Assembly: GCA_016787565.1 (NCBI GenBank)
Contig: JAEUUG010000012.1
Coordinates: 434,001-498,000 of the forward strand
Reading direction: 5' to 3'
Length of the DNA stretch: 64,000 nucleotides
Origin: Cyclobacteriaceae bacterium
GTDB taxonomy: Bacteria > Bacteroidota > Bacteroidia > Cytophagales > Cyclobacteriaceae
Made by a program: the position numbers and the translations under genes. The notes beneath the pieces were generated by a model, which did not search any database, was not told where the DNA came from, and saw nothing but the letters and a program-made list of their open reading frames with translations. Shown piece by piece: positions 26,118-35,172 of the stretch (positions are counted from its first letter, which is position 1; each line of letters opens with the position of its first letter).

Positions 26118-26909
26118 TTAGTTCTTATCAATCCAGTTTAGTATATAGTCGGCTTCTTCTCTCCATGTAGGCAAGCCAAGTACGAAATGATTTCTTCCGT
26201 AAAATTCTTTGTAGTTCGTAACTGACGCTTCATCCTCATATGCTTCGAAATTGGACATATTCAATGACGCTGGCATGATATGGTCCTCACTTCCAGAAAT
26301 GAACAAGAGTGGTGCATGAGGTTTTTTAAAGTCAACCTTTGCTGCGGAGGTCAGACCGGCACGAATTACGAGCTTTGATTCAGGTACTGCATAGGACTCG
26401 TAGGTTGCTTTCTGTTCTTCTTCGCTCATCCCGTTGGTGAAGGCATATTTCCATTCGGATAAGCTCATCAGATGGGATTTTTTTGTTGACGTAAAGAACC
26501 CCAATGGCTTGAATGTCGAGCGGAAGAAGGAGAACGCAAAAGTTGTAATGCCTTGCGGTGGCACAGAATGAATTGCGACTCCAGCTTCAACGAGATTTTT
26601 TTGTAGTAATAACTGTACTAGCAATCCCCCCAGAGAATGTCCGATCACAATTGGCCTCTCAGGCAATGCCGCGATGATCTTGGAATAATGATCGACAAGT
26701 TGAGGTAATGTTGTTGAAGCAATACGTTCATCAGGCTGGCGACCTTTGAGCACGGCTACTGAAGCATCTTTGTAAGGCCAAGCTGGCGAGATGACACGGT
26801 ATCCTTTGTTTTCAAAATAGGGCACCCATTCCTCCCAGGTTTTGTTGGTTACAAACGCACCATGAATGAGTAGAATAGTTTTCGATGAAATGGATTTCAT
26901 AGCTTTCAT
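26118..26909 (-). CDS. Alpha/beta hydrolase
   Basis: A 263-residue cytosolic hydrolase. The HGAFV oxyanion segment is near residue 16, the nucleophile elbow GHSLGG has Ser92, the acid is in ISGSEDHIMP and the catalytic His in GRNHFVLG. The substrate is unknown. It is the first gene of a probable three-gene unit with the mini-ferredoxin and the ferredoxin-cyclase, 89 bases downstream of the AraC-type regulator that may control it. Confidence 0.9.
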   Translation of the reverse strand: MKAMKSISSKTILLIHGAFVTNKTWEEWVPYFENKGYRVISPAWPYKDASVAVLKGRQPDERIASTTLPQLVDHYSKIIAALPERPIVIGHSLGGLLVQLLLQKNLVEAGVAIHSVPPQGITTFAFSFFRSTFKPLGFFTSTKKSHLMSLSEWKYAFTNGMSEEEQKATYESYAVPESKLVIRAGLTSAAKVDFKKPHAPLLFISGSEDHIMPASLNMSNFEAYEDEASVTNYKEFYGRNHFVLGLPTWREEADYILNWIDKN

Positions 26910-26998
26910 ATTTTATAATTCGTTCGTGTAGTTAGATCAAAGGTCACGTGTTGTCTTAGCCTCAGCGATGATCACATTCAGGATTCGCTTGGACAAAG

Positions 26999-27886
26999 TC
27001 ACGTTGTTGCTGGTGATATCGCAATCCCCTGTATTTCTCTTTTAAACTCTGTGAAGTTCATCCCTGCATTCTTCTTAAAAAACCGACTGAAGTGCGCAAA
27101 GTCATCGAATCCTAAGTTGATCGCAACCTCCTTCATTGAACTCAACGCAAACGCGGCCTGACGTTTTGCTTCCAGAATAACACGTTGCTGAATATGATGA
27201 CTGGCAGGAAAGCCTGAAACTCGCTTAACGATCTCGTTGAGATAGTTGGGAGTTACATGCAATTCATCAGCATAAAAAAGTACCGGCTTGCGTTGAAGGT
27301 AATTTTGGTCCAACAAAATCAGGAAGCGTTTAACAAGATCAAGGTTTCGAGAGTTCACCAACTTGACAGGCTCCTTCTTTTCCATCTGGCGTGATAAATC
27401 CAATAAGAAGAGTTTGAGCAGATTCAACAGAACCTCTCTGCGCATCAAGTAGACGTTTTCCACTTCGCGAAGCATTCGATCTATCGTCTCGCGCATGAAC
27501 GATTCGGTATCCTGTGGGATCGTAATTACGGCAGGATGTGACCCCACTTCCATGAGACCATTTTCATAGATAAAATGTAGACTTGCGTCCTGATGACTGA
27601 TAAACTCGCTCGTAAAACTTACTACATAGCCTTGAGCATTACCCATCAGATCGATGCTGTGCATTTGTCCAGGAGAGATAAAGTAGGCTGTGCCAGAAGT
27701 AAGATCAACTTTATTCAAATCAATCGACAAACGACCCGTGCCGGATGTAACCCAGATAATTTCAAAACTTTGATGGCGGTGAGGAATACCGGGTTGCTCT
27801 CCATGCTCAGTAGTAAGCAGGCTCAGGGGACGTACACTCAATGGAGCCGTTGCACCATTTTTTGGATTAGTATTGTGTGTTGTCAT
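26999..27886 (-). CDS. AraC family transcriptional regulator
   Basis: A 295-residue regulator. The N-terminal cupin-like sensor (PHRHQSFEIIWVTSGTGRLSID, then YFISPGQMHSID) is followed by a C-terminal double HTH, with FYADELHVTPNYLNEIVKRVSGFPASHHIQ and LGFDDFAHFSRFFKKNAGMNFTEFK. It is divergent from the sigma54 activator at 28048, and the 161-base shared region holds a perfect 16-bp palindrome. It lies just upstream of the hydrolase/ferredoxin/cyclase genes on the same strand, its most likely targets. Confidence 0.93.
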   Translation of the reverse strand: MTTHNTNPKNGATAPLSVRPLSLLTTEHGEQPGIPHRHQSFEIIWVTSGTGRLSIDLNKVDLTSGTAYFISPGQMHSIDLMGNAQGYVVSFTSEFISHQDASLHFIYENGLMEVGSHPAVITIPQDTESFMRETIDRMLREVENVYLMRREVLLNLLKLFLLDLSRQMEKKEPVKLVNSRNLDLVKRFLILLDQNYLQRKPVLFYADELHVTPNYLNEIVKRVSGFPASHHIQQRVILEAKRQAAFALSSMKEVAINLGFDDFAHFSRFFKKNAGMNFTEFKREIQGIAISPATT

Positions 27887-27994
27887 ATAGGTAAAGTGTT
27901 TTATTCGATTTTCTATCTCACTTTTACCAATACAATGCCACGTTTATATATAGTTGATATTTAAATAGTTACATCATTTTTGGCTATTTTTAAC

Positions 27995-28018
27995 TTACGA
28001 TATATCGTAAAATTACGA
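27995..28018. promoter_or_regulatory. Palindromic operator candidate between AraC and sigma54-activator genes
   Basis: TTACGATATATCGTAA (27995-28010) is a perfect 16-bp palindrome, with a third half-site TTACGA at 28013-28018. It lies 37 bases upstream of the start of the gene at 28048 and 108 bases from the divergent AraC start. The bound protein is unknown. Confidence 0.55.
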
Positions 28019-28047
28019 GTATGACTCCGAATGCTTAAATTTGTTTT

Positions 28048-30165
28048 ATGGAGCGCATGCTTAAAAAAATTGACCCCGAGACTCTTGCACTACTCTTGTC
28101 ATTGAGTCAAGACATTGCTACGATCAGAAACAAAAAAGACCTGCTTCAGGTCATCCACAGTAAGCTAAAAACAGTTCTTCCATTTAACGATGCTGTCATC
28201 AATGTAATTCATGATGATAGAAAAACGCAGTCTCCCTATTTGCTTGATGTGGACACTAACCGTCTCACGCATCCTGACTACGAAGACGCCAGCACAAGAC
28301 GCTATCCCTTTCCCGATGGGGTATTCGAGAAAGTTCTTCACTCGGACGACCCAGTTGTCTTTGATGTAAAGACGCAACTGCGGAAAAAAGCCGCTCCCTA
28401 TTATATCAACTTCATTGACCAGACCGGAGTTAAAGAATTAATCGGAATGAGGCTCACGGATAATGGTGTTGCGTTTGGAGTATTTTATTTGCAGCTGGAA
28501 CAAAAGGATGTCTTCGTTGAACGTCATCACCATATTCTGCGCGTGGTGGCATCACAACTGCAAGCAGCCATTGCCAACCTACTGAGTTATCAAAGGATTG
28601 AAGAACGAGAGAAAGAAAATGCAATTCTCCTTTCGATTAGCAATGCGATTAATTCCAGCAAAACAAAAGAAGATTTACTGCGCATCATTAAAAAAGATCT
28701 TCAACAGATGTTCATGTTCCAGGAGATTGTAATAGCCTTGCTTAATCCTGATCGCGTGACTCATTCAGCGGTAATCTACTCTACGCTAGACAAAACACAA
28801 GCACAGCCTGACTATCAGCGTACCGTACAGGGAAAATATCCGGTGGATGATGGTATATACGATGAATGTTTATTGAATAACCAGACACTTGTTCTGGACA
28901 TGGATGACCTTATCAAAAGAGATAATGCTCCAGGTTATGTCAAATTTTTTTATACCGCTCAAACTCGTGAGATGATCGTTCTACCACTTACCGTAGCAGA
29001 TCAAAAAATAGGTTGCCTGTACCTGCTATTGGAACGTAAAGGATCACTTACCCCAACGCAATTGAAACTTGTGGAAAGCATTACGAGCTATTTGTCGGTT
29101 GGTGTAGCTAATATTTTGGCACAAGAACGTGTCGAACAGCAACTCATTGAAATCAATTCCTACCGCCAACAATTGGAGTCCGAAAACAACTACCTACAAG
29201 AAGAAATTGGTGCTGGGATATATTCGTCAGATATCATTGGCAACAGTGAACCCATTGCAAAAATTCATCAATTAATAGATCGTGTTGCATCAACGGACAG
29301 TACGGTTTTGATTTTGGGTGAAACGGGCACCGGTAAAGAGCTTGTTGCACGTGCCATTCACAATCAATCCTCTCGAAAAGATAAATTGCTGGTGAAGGTC
29401 AATTGTGCTGCCTTACCAGCTAACCTTATTGAGTCAGAACTTTTTGGGCATGAAAAGGGATCATTCACCGGTGCGGTAGAAAGGCGACTTGGAAAATTTG
29501 AGTTGGCAAATCATGGAACACTTTTTCTGGATGAAATCGGTGAAATGCCGTTAGACCTTCAGGTGAAATTGTTGCGTGCACTCCAAGAAAAGGAAATCGA
29601 ACGTATTGGAGGAAAGAGTGTGATTAAAGTGGATGTTCGGATCATATCTGCGACTAACCGAAACCTAGAACGTGAGGTACACGCTGGCAAATTTCGCAGT
29701 GACCTATACTATCGACTAAATGTATTTCCGCTGACAATACCTCCCTTGCGAGAGCGAACTGATGACATACCTGCCCTTGCATCACATTTCACAGCTCGTT
29801 TTGCACGAAGAGAAGGAAAGAACATCACAAACATATCCCACTCGGCTTTGCAATCACTCATTTCTTATTCGTGGCCTGGAAATGTTCGTGAACTGGAACA
29901 TATCATTGAGCGCAGTGTGCTGTTAAATACTGGACGAGTACTAAAGGACATTACCCTTCCTGTTCCCGTGAAGGAACGAAAACATGGCAATGAATTTATA
30001 GTGAAAACATGGATGGAATTTGAAAAGGAGTATCTCCTTGCCATGCTGAAATATACCAACGGAAAAGTATCAGGTCCTGGCGGTGCCGCTGAACTTTTGG
30101 GACTTCGCTCCACGACATTGAGTTCACGAATGAAGAAACTCGGGATAAGCAGACAATTTTCATAA
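28048..30165 (+). CDS. Sigma54-dependent transcriptional activator with two GAF domains
   Basis: A 705-residue bacterial enhancer-binding protein. Two tandem GAF-type sensor domains occupy about 10-180 and 195-365. A short coiled coil ([20 protein letters not shown]) links to the AAA+ domain (about 395-630) with Walker A GETGTGKE at 424-431 and Walker [15 protein letters not shown]. The loop that contacts sigma54 reads GSFTGA (471-476) rather than GAFTGA. A Fis-like HTH is at the end ([23 protein letters not shown]). It has no receiver domain, so it probably senses a small ligand directly. It is divergent from the AraC gene. Confidence 0.94.
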   Translation: MERMLKKIDPETLALLLSLSQDIATIRNKKDLLQVIHSKLKTVLPFNDAVINVIHDDRKTQSPYLLDVDTNRLTHPDYEDASTRRYPFPDGVFEKVLHSDDPVVFDVKTQLRKKAAPYYINFIDQTGVKELIGMRLTDNGVAFGVFYLQLEQKDVFVERHHHILRVVASQLQAAIANLLSYQRIEEREKENAILLSISNAINSSKTKEDLLRIIKKDLQQMFMFQEIVIALLNPDRVTHSAVIYSTLDKTQAQPDYQRTVQGKYPVDDGIYDECLLNNQTLVLDMDDLIKRDNAPGYVKFFYTAQTREMIVLPLTVADQKIGCLYLLLERKGSLTPTQLKLVESITSYLSVGVANILAQERVEQQLIEINSYRQQLESENNYLQEEIGAGIYSSDIIGNSEPIAKIHQLIDRVASTDSTVLILGETGTGKELVARAIHNQSSRKDKLLVKVNCAALPANLIESELFGHEKGSFTGAVERRLGKFELANHGTLFLDEIGEMPLDLQVKLLRALQEKEIERIGGKSVIKVDVRIISATNRNLEREVHAGKFRSDLYYRLNVFPLTIPPLRERTDDIPALASHFTARFARREGKNITNISHSALQSLISYSWPGNVRELEHIIERSVLLNTGRVLKDITLPVPVKERKHGNEFIVKTWMEFEKEYLLAMLKYTNGKVSGPGGAAELLGLRSTTLSSRMKKLGISRQFS

Positions 30166-30169
30166 GAGC

Positions 30170-30192
30170 GGGCCATCCCGCCAGGATGGCCC
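30170..30192. terminator. Hairpin after the sigma54 activator gene
   Basis: A perfect 9-bp stem, GGGCCATCC with GGATGGCCC, has loop CGCCA and begins 4 bases after the stop. It has no T-run on either side, so termination is doubtful. It lies between the convergent ends of the sigma54 activator and the SnoaL-like gene. Confidence 0.35.
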
Positions 30193-30223
30193 AACTCCAA
30201 ACAACCAGAACCCCTCACTATTT

Positions 30224-30751
30224 CTATTTACTCTCTAACTGCTTTTGCAGCGTTACCAAATCTGGTATTTCCCAATGCTCCGCCAGTTTTCCATCAACGA
30301 TTCGATACAATTGGAAAGCATCCATCTTTACTCGCTTTCCGGTTGCTTTCCAGGGACCAAAGTCATTCGCGTGAGTTGCTTCAAAACTATTGAAGACTAC
30401 CACCAGATCACCCTCGGCAATGATGTAATAGATCGGCCACTTCATATCGGGGAAGCCGTTACGAACTCCCTTAAGGTATGCCTTCAGATTGTCACGGCCA
30501 GGTTCCTGACCGCGCAGATGATCTTTATAGTCTTCAGCAACAATCTTATCGAAGTTGTCCCCGAAGTCTCCGCTCTCGGTAGCACGAAAAAATGAGCGCA
30601 CGAGCTCCTTGTTTCTTTCAAGGTCACTTGATGTCGTCTTTTTCTTCTGTGCTGATACTTCCTGCGACAGGAAAAGGCAAATAAGCCCCAGTGATATGCC
30701 AAGCACCCTGCCAAACATAGAGCGCTCCGTGCGATGCGATAGTGTATTCAT
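30224..30751 (-). CDS. SnoaL-like/ester cyclase family secreted protein
   Basis: From the ATG at 30751, 175 residues; a longer frame from 30790 adds 13 residues that disrupt the signal. The N-terminal hydrophobic stretch (LGISLGLICLFLSQEVSAQ) is a signal peptide. The rest is a cone-shaped alpha+beta barrel typical of SnoaL polyketide cyclases and NTF2-like proteins: ELVRSFFRATESGDF, RDNLKAYLKGVRNGFPDMKW, then KRVKMDAFQLYRIVDGKLAEHWEI. Exported SnoaL-like proteins are common in soil bacteria, with unknown substrates. It lies between two sigma54 regulator genes. Confidence 0.85.
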   Translation of the reverse strand: MNTLSHRTERSMFGRVLGISLGLICLFLSQEVSAQKKKTTSSDLERNKELVRSFFRATESGDFGDNFDKIVAEDYKDHLRGQEPGRDNLKAYLKGVRNGFPDMKWPIYYIIAEGDLVVVFNSFEATHANDFGPWKATGKRVKMDAFQLYRIVDGKLAEHWEIPDLVTLQKQLESK

Positions 30752-30840
30752 ATTTTTTTTATACAAATAACCTCGATCCTCAGCCTGCACGAAATGCCAA
30801 AACTGCTTTTACGGTTGCATGAATTACGGTTTGTTCCGGA

Positions 30841-32736
30841 TTATTGAAAGTCTTCCTTTTTGATTCCCAACTTGGACATGCGCGATTCTAATGTGGTGGG
30901 CTTAATGTTAAGACTTGCCGCAGCTCCATCTTCACCGCGAATTCTTCCACTTGATTTTTTCAAGGCCGCTATGATATAATCCTTTTCAGTCTGTGTCGTT
31001 CCACTTGGCTCTAACAATGTTGTAAGCTCACGTGTAAGCTGTAATTCTCCTTCGCGATGAAGAATCATCGCATGGGTAATTGTATTTTCAAGCTCACGAA
31101 TATTACCAGGCCAGCTATAGGCCTCCAAGCCGCTCATCATCTTGTCAGAAATTACCACGTGACCTTTCCCCAATTTCTTTCCGGCCGTATATACAAAATG
31201 GTTAGCCAGTAGTCGTATATCGTCCTTTCTTTCGCGTAAGGCTGGCAACTCGATAGGGAAGACATTCAGCCGATAGTAGAGATCCAAGCGAAACCTTCCT
31301 TCTCCCACTTCCTTCTCAAGGTTCTTGTTTGTGGCAGCAACAATACGTACGTTAACCTTAATCGTTTCTTTGCCACCAACCCGTTCGATCTCTTTTTCCT
31401 GAAGTACCCTTAGTAGTTTAACTTGAAGATCGAGTTGCATCTCTCCAATCTCATCTAAAAAAATTGTTCCTCCATCAGCAAGTTCGAACTTTCCAATCTT
31501 ACGCTCGACAGCTCCAGAAAACGCACCTCGCTCATGTCCAAATAACTCCGACTCAATGAGTGACGCTGGTAAAGCTCCGCAGTTAACGGCAACCCATGGT
31601 TTGTCGCCACGAAGGGATGATTGATGAATGGCCCGCGCTACCAGCTCCTTACCAGTACCCGTCTCGCCAATGATAAGTACCGAAGTTTCCGTTTGGCTTA
31701 CCTTGGAGATCAGATCCATCACATTTAAGACCAAGTGATTCTTACCCACAATATGATCGAAGCGTATGGGAGCGATTGTCGAGGCTGGGTTTTCTTTCTT
31801 CGAAGGTGCGTTCGGTTCGACAGCAAGCATCGCTTCTATGGCCTGTGACAGATAGTTCTGATGTCGAAAGGCAAGCGAAAGATGTTCCGGCAGATATGCA
31901 TTTTTAGAGCGGCTGAAAAAGAAGAAATGAAATACACTACCATTCTTCAGGTGAAGGGGAAATACCATGTGCGATTCCATCCGGAATGTATTTGCAATCA
32001 ATCGCTTCATGGTTGGAGCATTGCGCGCTTCATTAAATTCCTCCTCCGTGTATATGATGGGGTGAACATCACGCTTGGTGTTAACTTGAAACTGGACAAG
32101 ATCATCCAACGTGTGCCCGGTGATAAGCATGATCTCTTCCTGGCCAATGATTTGATACTCATCAAATCCAATTCTGAGGAAACCTAAACCATTGTATGTC
32201 TTTTGCCCCGTTGACTTAAAGCCAACACCGAGGTAATCAAAAGGTATTACCTGCTGCATTACATTACTCAACGTGAGCAATGTTTGTTCCCAACCATTGT
32301 TAGCATTGATTAACCTGGTCAGATGTTTTCTAAGAATACTATCTTTCTCAACAGCAAACTCTGCGGTCGATTCATGCCGATACCTTGCGATGTCAAGAGT
32401 AATGAGAACATCCTTCTCACGAAATGGCTTAACCATAAAACCGTAAGGCTGGGTAGCCTTTGCTTCCTCCAACACACGTTGATTGGAATTAGCAGACAAG
32501 TAAACGAATGCAATGTTGTACTCACGAAGTTTGCGCGCCAGATCAATGCCAGTAAGTTTGCCCTTAAGATGAATATCCAATAGCACGATGTCTGGCTTGT
32601 GCTTCTCAATGATCGCCAAGGCTTCATCATACGAATCCCCAATGCCGCATACCTCATAACCCGCTCTGCGCAAGATGAGCGCCAGATCGTTAGCTACGAT
32701 GAACTCGTCCTCAACAACAACTATCTTATTCTTCAT
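30841..32736 (-). CDS. Sigma54-dependent response regulator (REC, GAF-like, AAA+, Fis HTH)
   Basis: A 631-residue response regulator. The receiver domain (1-120) has the phospho-acceptor Asp54 in [15 protein letters not shown]-like sensor domain (about 140-300) follows, then the AAA+ domain with GETGTGKE and [11 protein letters not shown]. The sigma54-contact loop is GAFSGA rather than GAFTGA. The C-terminal HTH is [22 protein letters not shown]. The start is 15 bases after the stop of the TPR histidine kinase at 32752, so the two should be a cognate pair. Confidence 0.95.
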   Translation of the reverse strand: MKNKIVVVEDEFIVANDLALILRRAGYEVCGIGDSYDEALAIIEKHKPDIVLLDIHLKGKLTGIDLARKLREYNIAFVYLSANSNQRVLEEAKATQPYGFMVKPFREKDVLITLDIARYRHESTAEFAVEKDSILRKHLTRLINANNGWEQTLLTLSNVMQQVIPFDYLGVGFKSTGQKTYNGLGFLRIGFDEYQIIGQEEIMLITGHTLDDLVQFQVNTKRDVHPIIYTEEEFNEARNAPTMKRLIANTFRMESHMVFPLHLKNGSVFHFFFFSRSKNAYLPEHLSLAFRHQNYLSQAIEAMLAVEPNAPSKKENPASTIAPIRFDHIVGKNHLVLNVMDLISKVSQTETSVLIIGETGTGKELVARAIHQSSLRGDKPWVAVNCGALPASLIESELFGHERGAFSGAVERKIGKFELADGGTIFLDEIGEMQLDLQVKLLRVLQEKEIERVGGKETIKVNVRIVAATNKNLEKEVGEGRFRLDLYYRLNVFPIELPALRERKDDIRLLANHFVYTAGKKLGKGHVVISDKMMSGLEAYSWPGNIRELENTITHAMILHREGELQLTRELTTLLEPSGTTQTEKDYIIAALKKSSGRIRGEDGAAASLNIKPTTLESRMSKLGIKKEDFQ

Positions 32737-32751
32737 GATTTTCTGCTATGT

Positions 32752-35055
32752 TCAATTTAATACGGTTTGCTCAATTCCGTGTATTTCTGTTACCGTTTGG
32801 GTCTTAATAAAGCTTAAACTGATGGTAGTTCCTGTATCGCCAACGATGGAGAGATCTGCCTCAAGTTGTTTACTAAGTCCTTTGATTAAACTCATACCCA
32901 GTGAGGTCGTGGCACGTATATCAAAGGTGTCAGGTAAACCCACTCCGTCATCACGGATTGTCAGACATACCCGCTCTGCCCTTTGAATCATTTCCACTTC
33001 AACATTTCCCCTGGATCGTTGGTCAGGAAAAGCATACTTCATACAGTTTGTTACCGCTTCATTGAGAATAAGCCCAATCGGTACAGACTGGGCAACGGTC
33101 AGCTCTATGTTGTCAATGGTATGCTTGAACCTTACTTTTTCAGCTACGGTCCCCATGCTCGATTGCAGGTACTGAATGAAATCCATAATGTAGGAAGGCA
33201 TGTTGACAGAGCTAATATTTTCGGCTTGATATAACTTCTGGTGAATGAGTGACATGGCAAACATTCTATGCTGGCTGTTACGGATTGCCTCCAGAGCGTT
33301 TGGATTATCTACATAAGCTGATTGGGTATTCAGCAGACTCATGATGATTTGTAGGTTATTCTTTACGCGGTGGTGGATTTCCTTGAGCAACCATTCGCGC
33401 TCATCGATGAGTTCGCGTAACTGCACATTTTTTGACTCTACATCTTTCGTATAACCCAGACGCGCTTTATGGTTTCGATATAATAATCCGATCAACAGTA
33501 AGAGTACACCACCACCGACAAGGGTTGCGTTACGTATCAGATTGGATTGCATCAACTCGGCATCACGTAATAGTCCTTGTTTGGTGAGTAAGTCGATATT
33601 CTTTTCTTTCAACTCGATGTCGCGATTTTTCTTCTCGGTTTCAAATTCAACCTGAAGACGACTTATAGTTTTGTTCTTGGACTCACTGAGTAGGCTATCT
33701 CCAAGCGTCTTATACATCCGGAAGTGTTCGATGGCGGCAATGTACTTTCCTTGCGCGGAGTCTATCTTAAAACCCAGCTGATGTATATTTCTGAGATACT
33801 CCGTCTCCTTTACGTTTTTTCCGATCTCTAAAGCGCGTGACAGGAAATGATCCGCCTGTGCAAACTCTTTTGTCTCCAGAAAGTAGCGCGCCAGTGCAAG
33901 ATAAGCTCCAGGCCAGGCCATCTTAGTTTGCCAGTCGTCTTGTTGAAACTCAAGTATCCGAAAGGCAGCCTTGCGCGCTCCCGTATAATCCTTCAGCTTC
34001 GTACGCAACATTAAATGACCTGATGCAAGAAATATTTTGGATAAGTCTGACTCTGGTGGAAGCTGTGAAGCCGTTTCGTTTAACATCGCGATTCCCTCCT
34101 GTGGTCGATTGTTTCGAATGAACGCGTTGCAAAGGTTCCTTACTAAAATATAAACTGATCCGTTATCGCGGTAGTGCATGGCGACAGCGAGCGATTTGTT
34201 GAAAGCATCGGTTGCTTTGTCCCATTGGTTAAGTCTCCCATAGGTTATGGCAAGACGATTATAGATGGAGCACATTTGAAAGGACGTGTCTTGCAGCGAT
34301 TCCGCTACGCTCACAGCTTTCAGTCCATATTGAAGGGCACCCTCGTAGTCATTAAGCATGGCCGAGACCGCTCCCAACAGCTCATACACACTATGCGTAC
34401 GAGGGTATCCAATTTCTTCATAAAGACGAACACTGCGTTGGAGTGTAGCTAAAGCAACATCGTATTTATATTGAATCTGATAAAGGTCTCCGAGATCTTT
34501 AAGGATATCGGCTTGTTGATGTTTAGCGCCTGATTTTTCAAAATACTCCAGTGCATTTAAATTGATCTTGATCTTTTTGTCAAGCTCTTCTGGAGTACTA
34601 TAAGCCGACAGCATCAATGCATCATGGAGTGCACATTTTCCTAATACTACGAAGTCTTGTTCCTTTTCACCGATCTGCCTTGCCTCTTCTACAGCACGTT
34701 TGCTCACGTCATTTTGACGGAGTTCTCTAGCTAATTCTGCACGCGCCAACAAAACCTCTGCGCTACCTCTCGCATACTTGATTCTAGTACTGAGGGTGTC
34801 CGCGTAGGATAGAGCCAGCGCTGCGCTATCCATGTCTGTCGTTTCTTCACCGAGCTTCCGAATATGGTGCAACGCATCCTGTATATGTTCCTTAACTAAC
34901 AAAGTGTCTTTTAACAAAAAAATAGATGAATCGTAGACCTCTGCATTCGCGCTGTCTTTCTGTTTCTTACAACCAACGAGAAGAAGCAGAATTAAAAGAT
35001 TGATCCATACATATGGATTGACCAGTCCGGTTCGAATTGAAGAGAGAATCGTCAT
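32752..35055 (-). CDS. TPR-containing sensor histidine kinase (lipoprotein-type N-terminus)
   Basis: From the ATG at 35055, 767 residues. The N-terminal hydrophobic segment ends in a lipobox (LLVGC). About 450 residues of periplasmic TPR-like helices follow (for example ALQYGLKAVSVAESLQDTSFQMCSIYNRLAITYGRL). Then come one membrane helix (LVGGGVLLLLIGLLYR), a HisKA_2-type H-box EIHHRVKNNLQIIMSLL near residue 560, and a HATPase with LILNEAVTNCMKYAF and IRDDGVGLP. It reads directly into the sigma54 response regulator (15-base gap). The 25-bp block 57 bases upstream is shared with two other kinases and the TonB receptor. Confidence 0.92.
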   Translation of the reverse strand: MTILSSIRTGLVNPYVWINLLILLLLVGCKKQKDSANAEVYDSSIFLLKDTLLVKEHIQDALHHIRKLGEETTDMDSAALALSYADTLSTRIKYARGSAEVLLARAELARELRQNDVSKRAVEEARQIGEKEQDFVVLGKCALHDALMLSAYSTPEELDKKIKINLNALEYFEKSGAKHQQADILKDLGDLYQIQYKYDVALATLQRSVRLYEEIGYPRTHSVYELLGAVSAMLNDYEGALQYGLKAVSVAESLQDTSFQMCSIYNRLAITYGRLNQWDKATDAFNKSLAVAMHYRDNGSVYILVRNLCNAFIRNNRPQEGIAMLNETASQLPPESDLSKIFLASGHLMLRTKLKDYTGARKAAFRILEFQQDDWQTKMAWPGAYLALARYFLETKEFAQADHFLSRALEIGKNVKETEYLRNIHQLGFKIDSAQGKYIAAIEHFRMYKTLGDSLLSESKNKTISRLQVEFETEKKNRDIELKEKNIDLLTKQGLLRDAELMQSNLIRNATLVGGGVLLLLIGLLYRNHKARLGYTKDVESKNVQLRELIDEREWLLKEIHHRVKNNLQIIMSLLNTQSAYVDNPNALEAIRNSQHRMFAMSLIHQKLYQAENISSVNMPSYIMDFIQYLQSSMGTVAEKVRFKHTIDNIELTVAQSVPIGLILNEAVTNCMKYAFPDQRSRGNVEVEMIQRAERVCLTIRDDGVGLPDTFDIRATTSLGMSLIKGLSKQLEADLSIVGDTGTTISLSFIKTQTVTEIHGIEQTVLN

Positions 35056-35112
35056 GGAACAGCATCGAGGGTGCAAAACCTAAATCTAAAAGTCAAAAAG
35101 TACAAAATCAGC

Positions 35113-35137
35113 AAACCGATGATTTGTACAACAACTT
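35113..35137 (-). promoter_or_regulatory. Conserved 25-bp upstream block, copy 1
   Basis: Reads on the minus strand AAGTTGTTG, TAC, AAATCATCGGTTT. Exactly 57 bases separate it from the start of the histidine kinase at 35055. It matches the copies at 47895, 50278 and 56459. Confidence 0.7.
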
Positions 35138-35172
35138 TTAGAGATTCGAATGGCTGATCGGCACTAGTACAG

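Noticed and set aside
30786..30800. A sigma54-like TTGGCA...TGCA sequence (minus strand) upstream of the SnoaL-like gene
   Set aside because: GG and GC are 10 bases apart instead of 12, so the -24/-12 phasing fails.
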